Shown here: positions 29,378 to 36,121 of the stretch, piece by piece
Numbering within the stretch: the first letter of the stretch is position 1
Layout: every line of letters begins with the position of its first letter
Source: a virus
Length of the DNA: 36,121 nucleotides
Direction: 5' to 3' (one strand)
Virus record (IMG/VR): IMGVR_UViG_3300009129_000047
Coordinates: 1 to 36,121 of that record
Position numbers and translations under genes: made by a program
The notes under the pieces: generated by a model
Databases searched by the model: none
The model's input: only the letters and a program-made list of their open reading frames with translations
What the model was told of the DNA's origin: nothing

Positions 29378-29466
29378 AGCTAAGAAATTGGGATTGGTTA
29401 GCCGTCGCTTTGTTTTTAAGTTTTAGCGGATTGATTTTGAACGGTTTTTATCAGGTTTTAGCATGA
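29374..29466 (+). CDS. 30-residue membrane peptide in the lysis cassette
   Basis: MKLRNWDWLAVALFLSFSGL then ILNGFYQVLA: a short charged start and one hydrophobic helix. It overlaps the endolysin stop and the holin start by ATGA on both sides, so it lies exactly in register with two real genes. Such a peptide could act as holin, antiholin or small holin regulator. Confidence 0.6.
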   Translation: MKLRNWDWLAVALFLSFSGLILNGFYQVLA

Positions 29467-29897
29467 GTATTTGGTCGAAGCTTTTTGGTTCTGACAAGGT
29501 AATCGAGGGCGTTTACAATGGTCTTGATAAAGTCGTGCACACAGATGAAGAAAAAAGCGATTTTTGGCTTAAATTACTTAAAGCATACGAGCCTTTTAAA
29601 ATTGCGCAGCGATATCTTGCGCTCATTATGTCTATTAGTTTTGTTTCCGCTCATTTGCTTGCTGTTCTCTTTTTCTCTTTTTCTCTTTTTTTTGATCCGT
29701 GCGCTAGCCAAATCTCAAAAGATGGGGAGCTAGTGGAGCAGACTTGCAAAGCTCAGCAGTTGGAGCGCGGAGCGGAAAAGATATTCGATAAAAATAACGA
29801 AGCCTTGGGGTTACCTTTAGCTTTAATATTAAGTTTTTACTTTGGCGGCGGTGCTGCCGAAGGTGTCGCCCGCTCAATAGCTGGGCGTAAAAAATAA
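29463..29897 (+). CDS. 3TM-type phage holin
   Basis: A 144-residue membrane protein. N-terminal soluble part (VIEGVYNGLDKVVHTDEEKS) and hydrophobic segments at about 50-77 (YLALIMSISFVSAHLLAVLF) and 113-131 (LGLPLALILSFYFGGGA), typical of the 'holin of 3TMs' family common in marine phages and gene transfer agents. It should open the inner membrane to the endolysin at a set time. Its N-terminal TDEEKS pattern is echoed by the fragment at 6251-6373. Confidence 0.82.
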   Translation: MSIWSKLFGSDKVIEGVYNGLDKVVHTDEEKSDFWLKLLKAYEPFKIAQRYLALIMSISFVSAHLLAVLFFSFSLFFDPCASQISKDGELVEQTCKAQQLERGAEKIFDKNNEALGLPLALILSFYFGGGAAEGVARSIAGRKK

Positions 29898-29922
29898 TAC
29901 TCAATCGAGGCGTAGCAAGTTA

Positions 29923-30324
29923 ATGGAAGTCACGCAACAATTACCGCAATGGTTCATCTATTTAGCGGGGTTGTGTTTTATGTCTGTTTTGAGTGGCTTT
30001 ATAAAATTAATATGGGATCGTCATAAGCGCGTAGAAACGCGGGTTGATGACTTAGAATCCAAAACCGATTTGCATATCACTGAAGATCGGCACCAAAAAG
30101 ATTTGGAACGAATTGCTGACGGCCACGAGCGCGCGTTAGAAAAGATAGCAGACAAGCACGACAAAGAATTAAATAGCGTACATCGAAGAATAGATGACAG
30201 TTTCGAGCGTTTAGAAACGAGAATTGCAGAATCTAATAAAACCGTTCACGGTCGATTAGATGATTTGCACATTGTCCTATTGCACATTGCTAATAAAACT
30301 AATTTCAACGCTGAAGTTGACTAA
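29923..30324 (+). CDS. inner-membrane spanin-like coiled-coil protein
   Basis: A 133-residue protein with a transmembrane helix at about 10-30 (FIYLAGLCFMSVLSGFIKLI) and a long coiled coil with repeats such as DLERIADGHERALEKIADKH. Position directly after the holin, with N-terminal anchor and long charged helix, fits an i-spanin, which works in outer membrane disruption. No partner lipoprotein (o-spanin) with lipobox was seen overlapping it. It may alternatively be a phage moron. Confidence 0.6.
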   Translation: MEVTQQLPQWFIYLAGLCFMSVLSGFIKLIWDRHKRVETRVDDLESKTDLHITEDRHQKDLERIADGHERALEKIADKHDKELNSVHRRIDDSFERLETRIAESNKTVHGRLDDLHIVLLHIANKTNFNAEVD

Positions 30325-30381
30325 AAATGGCGCTGAAATTAAACAGCGAAAATTAACTCCCTCAATTTCTGAGTGTCCTAA

Positions 30382-32547
30382 ATGAAACAATCTAATTTAG
30401 CGCGTTGTATCTCTGCTGAGTACGATGAGGCACGCGCGTGCGCGGAAATCGATAGCTATATGCAAATCGTTGAGCCTGCTTTAGAGATGGCGGCTAACGA
30501 CCCTAAGCATGCATTGACTGCTGATAAAGTCGATTATTGGTTAAAAGTAATCGACCCGCGTACCCGGACTTATGAGCAAGAGTTAGGGCTTTTTAATATT
30601 GCTGAAGGTATGCGCGCTAAGATTAATAAGCGTTGGTTTAGACTTCCAGAGCACCAAAAAACAAAGCGAAATTATGAGCGCATTATTAAGGCTGTTAAAA
30701 ACGGCGTTACCGGCTCTTTAGTTTTTTCTGGCGCGTATGGTTCTGTTTATGATTCACGATGGACAGACGGGATTGAGCCGGGTGGTGGTGGTGGTAGTGA
30801 TTTAAGCGCTAGCCAGTTATACATAGGTGTTCCAAGCTTTACGGCTGCAAACGCAACTTTAACAAGCGCCTGTGGTTTTCAGCCTTGGCCTTGGGACCCT
30901 CGCACAAAAGCGCATGAAGTACCAGCCGAATGGCCTAGCGCTGAAAGTACTGGCAATTATTTCATTGATTCTACTCACGTTAACGCGACGGACATAAACA
31001 ACCCTTACGGCTATCCAGATCAGCCTCGCGCAACTATTCCAGCATGGCCAGGACTTCAAAACTTGCCAGCGGGGACAATTATGGAGTTTGGCGGAGGAAC
31101 TTACGCGGCGGCAGACTTTAGAGGTGCGCAAGGCACGGCAGAAAACCCGGTATTTATCCGAGGCTCGGATGGGCTGGCAGTTACCGATATGCCACAGTTT
31201 CAAGGTAATGGTTCAGTACTATTTGAGGGTGCTAGCCACGTTATTTTTGAGCAGTTTAAGTTTGTTGGAGGTAATACATTAAATTCTGTTATATCAACAG
31301 CGTTTAATGGTGACTTTGGTGACACTTCGCACGTTGTTATCCGTGGTAATCATATTACTGATATTGATTACATAAATGGCGGGGGTGGAATAGTTGCTAT
31401 AAGTGCGGACGATAGAAGCGGCGGCTGTAAAACTGAAAATATTGTAATTTATAACAATACTATCCAGGGGATAGGTGAAAACCCAACTTGGTACACTCAT
31501 GACTATGATCACCATGGGGTCGCTTTTACCACTAGAACAGACGGAAACGAAGGTGTAGAAGGAAGGACAGAAGTTTCGAAGGTTTGGGTTCTTGATAACA
31601 CTATCACAGAAACCAGCGGTAACGGAGTGCAAATTGTTTCGGCTGGCTCACCTACCAAGGATCATCGTGACAGGGTTAGGTATATATGGGTCGCTGGCAA
31701 TACTACAGGATTTAGCCGTCAAGCTGGATTGTGGGCTAAACGGTGTAGTCATGTTGTTTTTTCTCAGAACACCGTAACCGATTGCAAGATGGAGTATTTC
31801 GCTGGTAATGGTCAGGCTTCCGGTTGCCAGTATGGTCCCACAGATGTTTGGTATATTGGAAACCGTTATCAGGATTGTCATTTCGGCATACAACAAACCG
31901 ATACGGGTAGCGACGCAACTTTTGGAAAGCTTTACTGTATCGCTAATATAATGTCCGGTTTTCGCCAAACTCAGGACCAGTCTGACGCTTGGCGTGATGG
32001 TACAGCCTTTAGTTTTACGTCCCACGGAAATATGGACCGCTATATAGTTGGTAATACTGTGTACAACGCTGTTAATGGTATTGCGGGTTCAAGTCCTGTT
32101 GGTGTTATGCAGTCTGCATCTAATATTTTTATTCTGCGTGACGGCACCATAGCAAGCCCCACCACCTCCACAAATGCAGGCAACTTTTACCAGTCTGGCA
32201 CGAGTGGAAATAATATTTCAGCGACTAATGATCAGTGTTACCGAAGTGATGGCAGTTGGGCGGCTTATATTAATGGGTCAAGCTATTCAACAGCCGAAAG
32301 CGTTAATGCTTTGATTGGTTACTCAAATCTATTGGATACAGACCCGCTTTTAACTGATCCAGCAAATGGCGACTTTTTACCGGGTGTTAGTTCGCCGGTC
32401 CTTAGCTCTGGAACATTTGTAACCCCAGACGGTACAGATGTGCGCCAAGTTCACTTAAATCAATACGGCCTAGATATTGGCTACGACTTCTTGAAAAGAC
32501 AAAGAAATATTGCGGCACCGGATCGCGGCGCAGTGGAGGCTGTTTAA
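30382..32547 (+). CDS. tailspike with right-handed beta-helix
   Basis: A 721-residue protein. Residues about 1-130 are helical (LARCISAEYDEARACAEIDS, YWLKVIDPRTRTYEQE), the likely virion-attachment part, ended by a Gly linker (about 133-139). Then comes a pectate-lyase-like beta-helix with rungs such as HVVIRGNHITDIDYINGGGG, NIVIYNNTIQGIG, VWVLDNTITETSGNGVQIV and VVFSQNTVTDCK. Such folds degrade or bind surface polysaccharide. His/Asp-rich loops (THDYDHHG) may form an active or metal site. The gene ends directly against the next ATG. Confidence 0.8.
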   Translation: MKQSNLARCISAEYDEARACAEIDSYMQIVEPALEMAANDPKHALTADKVDYWLKVIDPRTRTYEQELGLFNIAEGMRAKINKRWFRLPEHQKTKRNYERIIKAVKNGVTGSLVFSGAYGSVYDSRWTDGIEPGGGGGSDLSASQLYIGVPSFTAANATLTSACGFQPWPWDPRTKAHEVPAEWPSAESTGNYFIDSTHVNATDINNPYGYPDQPRATIPAWPGLQNLPAGTIMEFGGGTYAAADFRGAQGTAENPVFIRGSDGLAVTDMPQFQGNGSVLFEGASHVIFEQFKFVGGNTLNSVISTAFNGDFGDTSHVVIRGNHITDIDYINGGGGIVAISADDRSGGCKTENIVIYNNTIQGIGENPTWYTHDYDHHGVAFTTRTDGNEGVEGRTEVSKVWVLDNTITETSGNGVQIVSAGSPTKDHRDRVRYIWVAGNTTGFSRQAGLWAKRCSHVVFSQNTVTDCKMEYFAGNGQASGCQYGPTDVWYIGNRYQDCHFGIQQTDTGSDATFGKLYCIANIMSGFRQTQDQSDAWRDGTAFSFTSHGNMDRYIVGNTVYNAVNGIAGSSPVGVMQSASNIFILRDGTIASPTTSTNAGNFYQSGTSGNNISATNDQCYRSDGSWAAYINGSSYSTAESVNALIGYSNLLDTDPLLTDPANGDFLPGVSSPVLSSGTFVTPDGTDVRQVHLNQYGLDIGYDFLKRQRNIAAPDRGAVEAV

Positions 32548-34917
32548 ATGAGCTTACAATTGGCATCTGGTCAAGGTTCTAGTTTGCCTGAAATCTCTTT
32601 CGCGTATAACGCAGCTTTTACTATGCAGGTGTGGCAAAAGCTAGACGGCGGGGGATCAGGTGATCACAGGATAGGGAACACAAATGGCCGGTTTAACCAT
32701 TGGGGTTCGGCCTCTAGGTGGTATTCTCAGGCAGCATCAACTGACCGTTTAATCGCAACAACAAGCAACTCAAACAATACTTGGACTCACTACACGCTTG
32801 CTTCAGATGGGTCGACACTAAGGTTGTATATAAATGGAGTTTTGGATAATAGCGCAGCGGTTAATGCAAGTGATATAAATTATGGCGTTGACTTCCTTCT
32901 AACTCAAGGAGGCGGTACAACGCAGAAAATTTCAGAATTGCGTTTTTATAATGTTGAGTTGAGCGCTGGCAATATTTCCGGTAATTGGGACGCTCGTGAA
33001 TCAGACGGCGCAACGGGTTTGGTGAGAAGGTATCCGCTAAACGAGACTAGCGGAACTGTTTTAAATGACACGCAATCCAATGTAACACAGCAAAATGGCA
33101 CGCTAAATACTGGCACTTTTGATACAGGGGATAACCCATCATTTGCGGCTGCGTCGCCAGTAGTAAGCGCACCAACTTCAAGCGCGATTTATACAAACTC
33201 TGTAACTCTTGGCGCTTCTACTGATCAAGCCACAGGCCAAGCGTGGGTTGTATTCGATACTAGTGCGAACATGAGCGGCATAACAGCGGCGCAAATAAAA
33301 GCGGGCCAAAACACAAACTCGGTGGCGGCGGTCGGTGCTGCAACGATTGCGGATGTTTCAGTCGGAGGCTCTCCAATGTCGGCTGCGATAAGCGGCCTTT
33401 CAATGAGCACTGGCGAAACTTACACGTTTTCATGGGTTCAAAATAACGCGAACGGTGATTCAAATATTGTAACCAGTACCTTTGAGGTTGTTGGCTTAGA
33501 AATCAGCTCTATTGATACGCCGTTAATTGTTGGCAACTCTGCAACAATTGCAGTGTTAAAAGCTGGCACAACTCAAGGCTATGTAAACATTACAGACAGT
33601 GCAGGCACCCAGGTTGCAGCTGTGGTGACTGCATGGCCAACAGGTACGGGCGACGGGAATATTCAGTTCACTGCTCCCGACACAATAGCTAACGACCTTT
33701 TACCGGGAACCGTAACAGTTAAGGTCGAAAACTCGGCACAAAACGATTCAGATACAATCAATACCACGTTAAATATTAATGCTGGTTATCAGTATCACGT
33801 TGTGGTTAGCCAAGATACGAACGCAGATGACTATATAGATTCTTCGCCTTCACCGGTCGCAGGCGATAGTGTAGCGCTAGAGTCATTTTTAAGACTAACA
33901 AGCGACGATTCGGTAACAGCGTACCCAATCACACTAAACCCCGATGGTTTAACTTGGACAATTCCAAACACGGTACCTAATGGCTCGTATTACTTTGATT
34001 ACTATATTTATGACCAATCAGATGATACTTGGGGCGCTATAGCTCGAAAAACTGCAACTATTACCAGCCTAGATTTGGCTCCTGATCAATTCGATTTAGG
34101 TGCAGACGCAACAGACCAAGAGCCTAGCACGGTTATTGATCGAAGCTTTGTTATTGCTGGTGTAGATGCTGGTAACGATATAACTGTAACCGCCTCGGGT
34201 GCTGCTCAAGTTTCTACGGATGGTACTACGTTTGCTAACTCTATTGTTAGGCAAAACGGGCAAACCGTATATTTAAGGGTTTCGGCTTCTGCGACCTTTG
34301 GTGGTTCGGTATCGGCTGGCGCTGCAATTAATGGCGTTTCTGATAGTTTCACAGTAACCACTCGTGCGGCTTCTGCTCCTTCAATCACTACACAGCCTGC
34401 TAATGCGTCTGTAAGCGTTAGTGAAGCTTATAGCTTTACTGTTGTTGCATCTAATGCGCAAAGTTACCAATGGTATAACGCTGTTGATGATAGCGCGATA
34501 AGTGGTGCAACCTCTGAAACTTACGGCGGCACGGCTGTTTTAGGTGATGATGGTTCTAGTTTCTACTGCATCGCAACGGCAAGCGAAGGTGGCACGGTTC
34601 AAACTGTTACGGTTACGTTAACCGTTGTTTCTAACGCGGGTGTTTCTTTTGCTTCTCTTGGTGCTGCTATCAACTCAGCAACGCACCCAACAGCGGCAAG
34701 CGCTACACGAGCTAATGAAACCGGCGTCATTGTTCTCTTGATGAATGGTGCAACAGTGGTTAGCCGCACAACAAACAACACGACAGACGCAAGCGGAATT
34801 ATTAACGACATATCACTACCAGCCCAAACAATCGGCACTAACTTAACGTGCTTTGTATTGTTTGCGAATGGTGATGGTGTTCCAGGTTTTACTATAACCG
34901 TTTCGGATATTAGCTGA
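32548..34917 (+). CDS. multidomain adhesin with LamG and Ig-like domains
   Basis: A 789-residue protein. Residues about 1-175 form a LamG-like domain (FTMQVWQKLDGG, NTWTHYTLASDGSTLRLYIN, KISELRFYNVELSAG). Then come several beta-sandwich modules: about 205-315 (FN3-like, MSTGETYTFSWVQNNANGDS), 320-410, 415-510 and 520-605. An I-set Ig-like domain follows at about 610-700 (PSITTQPANASVSVSEAYSF, SYQWYNAVDD, GSSFYCIATASEGGTV) with a final C-terminal module. Starts straight after the tailspike, so they are probably built into the same tail-tip assembly. Ig-like domains on phage virions help to stick to host glycans or mucus. Confidence 0.78.
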   Translation: MSLQLASGQGSSLPEISFAYNAAFTMQVWQKLDGGGSGDHRIGNTNGRFNHWGSASRWYSQAASTDRLIATTSNSNNTWTHYTLASDGSTLRLYINGVLDNSAAVNASDINYGVDFLLTQGGGTTQKISELRFYNVELSAGNISGNWDARESDGATGLVRRYPLNETSGTVLNDTQSNVTQQNGTLNTGTFDTGDNPSFAAASPVVSAPTSSAIYTNSVTLGASTDQATGQAWVVFDTSANMSGITAAQIKAGQNTNSVAAVGAATIADVSVGGSPMSAAISGLSMSTGETYTFSWVQNNANGDSNIVTSTFEVVGLEISSIDTPLIVGNSATIAVLKAGTTQGYVNITDSAGTQVAAVVTAWPTGTGDGNIQFTAPDTIANDLLPGTVTVKVENSAQNDSDTINTTLNINAGYQYHVVVSQDTNADDYIDSSPSPVAGDSVALESFLRLTSDDSVTAYPITLNPDGLTWTIPNTVPNGSYYFDYYIYDQSDDTWGAIARKTATITSLDLAPDQFDLGADATDQEPSTVIDRSFVIAGVDAGNDITVTASGAAQVSTDGTTFANSIVRQNGQTVYLRVSASATFGGSVSAGAAINGVSDSFTVTTRAASAPSITTQPANASVSVSEAYSFTVVASNAQSYQWYNAVDDSAISGATSETYGGTAVLGDDGSSFYCIATASEGGTVQTVTVTLTVVSNAGVSFASLGAAINSATHPTAASATRANETGVIVLLMNGATVVSRTTNNTTDASGIINDISLPAQTIGTNLTCFVLFANGDGVPGFTITVSDIS

Positions 34918-35354
34918 TGGCTTTATTTGTTTATCCAGCTCAGCAGGGCGGTAATTTAATTGCCGCTCTCTATAACGCTGAATCAGGCACGCCCACCAAT
35001 GACGCGCCAACCATTAGCGGCTTGGCTAGTCATAGCATTGCTGAGAATGCGGCCTTTAGTGCTAACTACACAATTGATAACATGGACGGCGAAGTTCCAG
35101 CGCTATCGGGTGTTGATGCTGCGTTATTTTCATTGGTTAGTGTTTCTGGTGATGTTTACGCGCTATCGATGGCGGCTCAGAACTTTGAAGCGCCAAACGA
35201 TGCGGACGCGAATAATAACTATCAGGTGACTATTAACGCTAATGACGGCGTTAACCAGTTGGTCACTTTAGATGTTGTAGTCGCTGTTACTAACGTTAAT
35301 GAAGGCTTTTGGCAATTCGCGCCACCTAACAGCCGAATAGTGAGCTTTAGCTAA
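34917..35354 (+). CDS. cadherin-like domain virion protein
   Basis: A 145-residue protein. Residues about 28-130 form a cadherin-like repeat: NDAPTISGLASHSIAENAAF, LYALSMAAQNFEAPND-like text and VTINANDGVNQLVTLDVVVA, ending VTNVNE. 'NFE.P.DAD.NN.Y.V.....DG' supplies the expected calcium-binding acidic residues. It starts by sharing one base with the adhesin stop. Probably a further piece of the tail-tip adhesive apparatus that might need calcium (inference). Confidence 0.78.
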   Translation: MALFVYPAQQGGNLIAALYNAESGTPTNDAPTISGLASHSIAENAAFSANYTIDNMDGEVPALSGVDAALFSLVSVSGDVYALSMAAQNFEAPNDADANNNYQVTINANDGVNQLVTLDVVVAVTNVNEGFWQFAPPNSRIVSFS

Positions 35355-35677
35355 TGGAATCAGTTACACAAGATAAAGACGCGACGCTTAACTATTGGCT
35401 AAACTTTGGTTTTGTTGTTAGCCCTTTAACTATCAGTAGTGTCGAAATAGACCCAGATAGCCAAATGCCTATTGATAAGCCCTCTATCACTAGTATGGGT
35501 GTAAACACTTCAGAGCTAACAGATAGTGAAGGCAACACTTACCCTATAGGTACAGTTGTCGGTGTTGTTATTAGTGGCGGCTCATTGATGGAACGCTATG
35601 ACGCTGTGATCAGGTTGACACTCAATAGTGGCGAATCAGACGATAGAACGTTAAGCATAGATATAACAGACTTATGA
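35354..35677 (+). CDS. small beta-sandwich virion protein
   Basis: A 107-residue protein. DKDATLNYWLNFGFVVSPLT, then VISGGSLMERYDAVIRLTLN and GESDDRTLSIDIT match a common phage pattern ('KD.DA.LDY..D.....DTI', 'V..GG..G..Y.V...I.T..G...DRTL.I.V'), a compact Ig-like fold found in virion accessory proteins with no proven function. It is packed between the cadherin-like gene (shared base) and HNH gene (ATGA). Confidence 0.72.
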   Translation: MESVTQDKDATLNYWLNFGFVVSPLTISSVEIDPDSQMPIDKPSITSMGVNTSELTDSEGNTYPIGTVVGVVISGGSLMERYDAVIRLTLNSGESDDRTLSIDITDL

Positions 35678-36036
35678 CGGCTAAGCCGTTTAAGGTATGC
35701 GCAAAGGCTGGCTGCAATGCGTTAACTAAAGAGCGTTATTGCAGTAAGCATAAGAACGAAAGAAACGCACACGATAAGTACAGGCCCAACGCAAACGCGA
35801 GAGGGTACGATTATCAGTGGTCAAAGGTAAGAAGACTGCACCTTAACGCCAACCCTCTTTGTGTGTTCTGTTTAGAGCAAGGCATTGTTACAGAAGCGAC
35901 AGACGTTGATCACATCAAAAGCTTAGCCGATCATCCAGAGCTAAAGACAGACCCAACTAATCTAAGGTCACTTTGTCACTCATGTCACAGTAAGCGCACA
36001 TGGAGAGATCAGGGATTAGGTAAAGAAATATTTTAA
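35674..36036 (+). CDS. HNH endonuclease adjacent to cos/terminase
   Basis: A 120-residue HNH nuclease that in HK97-type phages works with the terminase to cut cos ends. Catalytic residues are D79-H80 (TDVDHIKSL), N96 (DPTNLRSL) and H105 (CHSCHSKR). Zinc Cys pairs are C63/C66 (LCVFC) and C101/C104. An additional N-terminal Cys/His finger (C9, C14, C23, H26) precedes. Since the window ends just after it and terS begins at 109, it completes the HNH-terS-terL set once the ends are joined. Confidence 0.93.
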   Translation: MTAKPFKVCAKAGCNALTKERYCSKHKNERNAHDKYRPNANARGYDYQWSKVRRLHLNANPLCVFCLEQGIVTEATDVDHIKSLADHPELKTDPTNLRSLCHSCHSKRTWRDQGLGKEIF

Positions 36037-36121
36037 TGTTCGCCCTTCCTTTGGAATATTCGACAACGAAAAGCAAAAGGGGGAGGGGCGTTAAAATCTC
36101 TAGCAATAATCATGCCCAAAC
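36037..36121. other. candidate cos/packaging region, right part, with right copy of the terminal repeat
   Basis: Non-coding sequence between the HNH stop and the window end. It holds a G-rich run at 36079-36089 followed by GCGTTAAAATCTCTAGC, which continues as the repeat at 1-34. G-rich tracts followed by an AAATCTCT-like core are common just upstream of P27-family small terminases and are often where cos ends map (family knowledge). The exact cut position cannot be read from sequence alone. Confidence 0.5.

Noticed and set aside
30331-30348. Hairpin CGCTG/CAGCG between spanin-like and tailspike genes
   Set aside because: Only five pairs and no T-run after it; not a believable terminator.
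1-36121. Search for CRISPR arrays, insertion sequences, reverse transcriptase/diversity-generating repeats and tRNA genes
   Set aside because: No regularly spaced repeats of suitable size, no transposase, no reverse transcriptase motif and no tRNA-like fold was found by reading.

Overview
The window looks like a complete or near-complete genome of a temperate, lambda-like siphovirus (long non-contractile tail). Its first 34 bases return at the very end (36088-36121) with one C/T difference. The gene order only makes sense when the ends are joined: a terminase-associated HNH nuclease ends at 36036 and the small terminase begins at 109. The host is not named by any gene. An E. coli-like SSB ending DDDIPF, lambda-type Q, O and P functions, sigma70-type promoters, moderate GC and surface lectin-like domains suggest a gammaproteobacterium, perhaps marine (inference).

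Layout. 1-16427 (+) is the structural half: terS, terL, a small membrane protein, portal, an unusual insertion (collagen-like protein, LamG protein, holin fragment), prohead protease, HK97-fold capsid, head-tail connectors, tail tube, tail chaperones with a programmed -1 frameshift, tape measure and tail-tip proteins. 16428-16776 is a non-coding, repeat-rich strip that may hold the late terminator and attP. 16777-21673 (-) is the leftward early operon, read from a strong promoter at 21709-21737: small unknown proteins, a YqaJ-type exonuclease, SSB, an HTH protein, a DUF4224 protein and a tyrosine integrase. 21871-22476 (+) is a lipoprotein moron. 22511-23212 (-) is the CI/LexA-type repressor, diverging from a Cro-like gene at 23314 across an operator region. 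23588-28742 (+) is the rightward early operon: an AT-hook/ribbon-helix-helix regulator, O-like and P-like replication genes with iterons, many small genes, a DUF3310 protein, an internal HNH protein and a Q-like antiterminator. 28743-28936 holds a late promoter and a terminator. 28952-36036 (+) contains lysis genes (lysozyme, small membrane peptide, 3TM holin, spanin-like protein), a beta-helix tailspike, Ig/LamG/cadherin-like adhesins and the HNH nuclease.

How it works together. The repressor probably binds repeats of the half-site AATATCAC found at both early control regions. Cro and the regulator at 23588 tune the lysis/lysogeny decision. O- and P-like proteins load host helicase at iterons inside the O-like gene. 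Q probably lets polymerase leaving the promoter at 28779-28807 read through the terminator at 28905-28936 and on, across the joined ends, through lysis, fibre, packaging, head and tail genes.

Noteworthy items are the GGGAAAC frameshift signal with its downstream stem, a compositionally foreign receptor-binding cassette between portal and protease that still carries the start of a second holin gene, a possible OOP-like antisense RNA, an integrase lacking the usual first catalytic arginine, and several heavily overlapping gene pairs. No tRNA, rRNA, CRISPR array, insertion sequence or recognisable defence system was seen.
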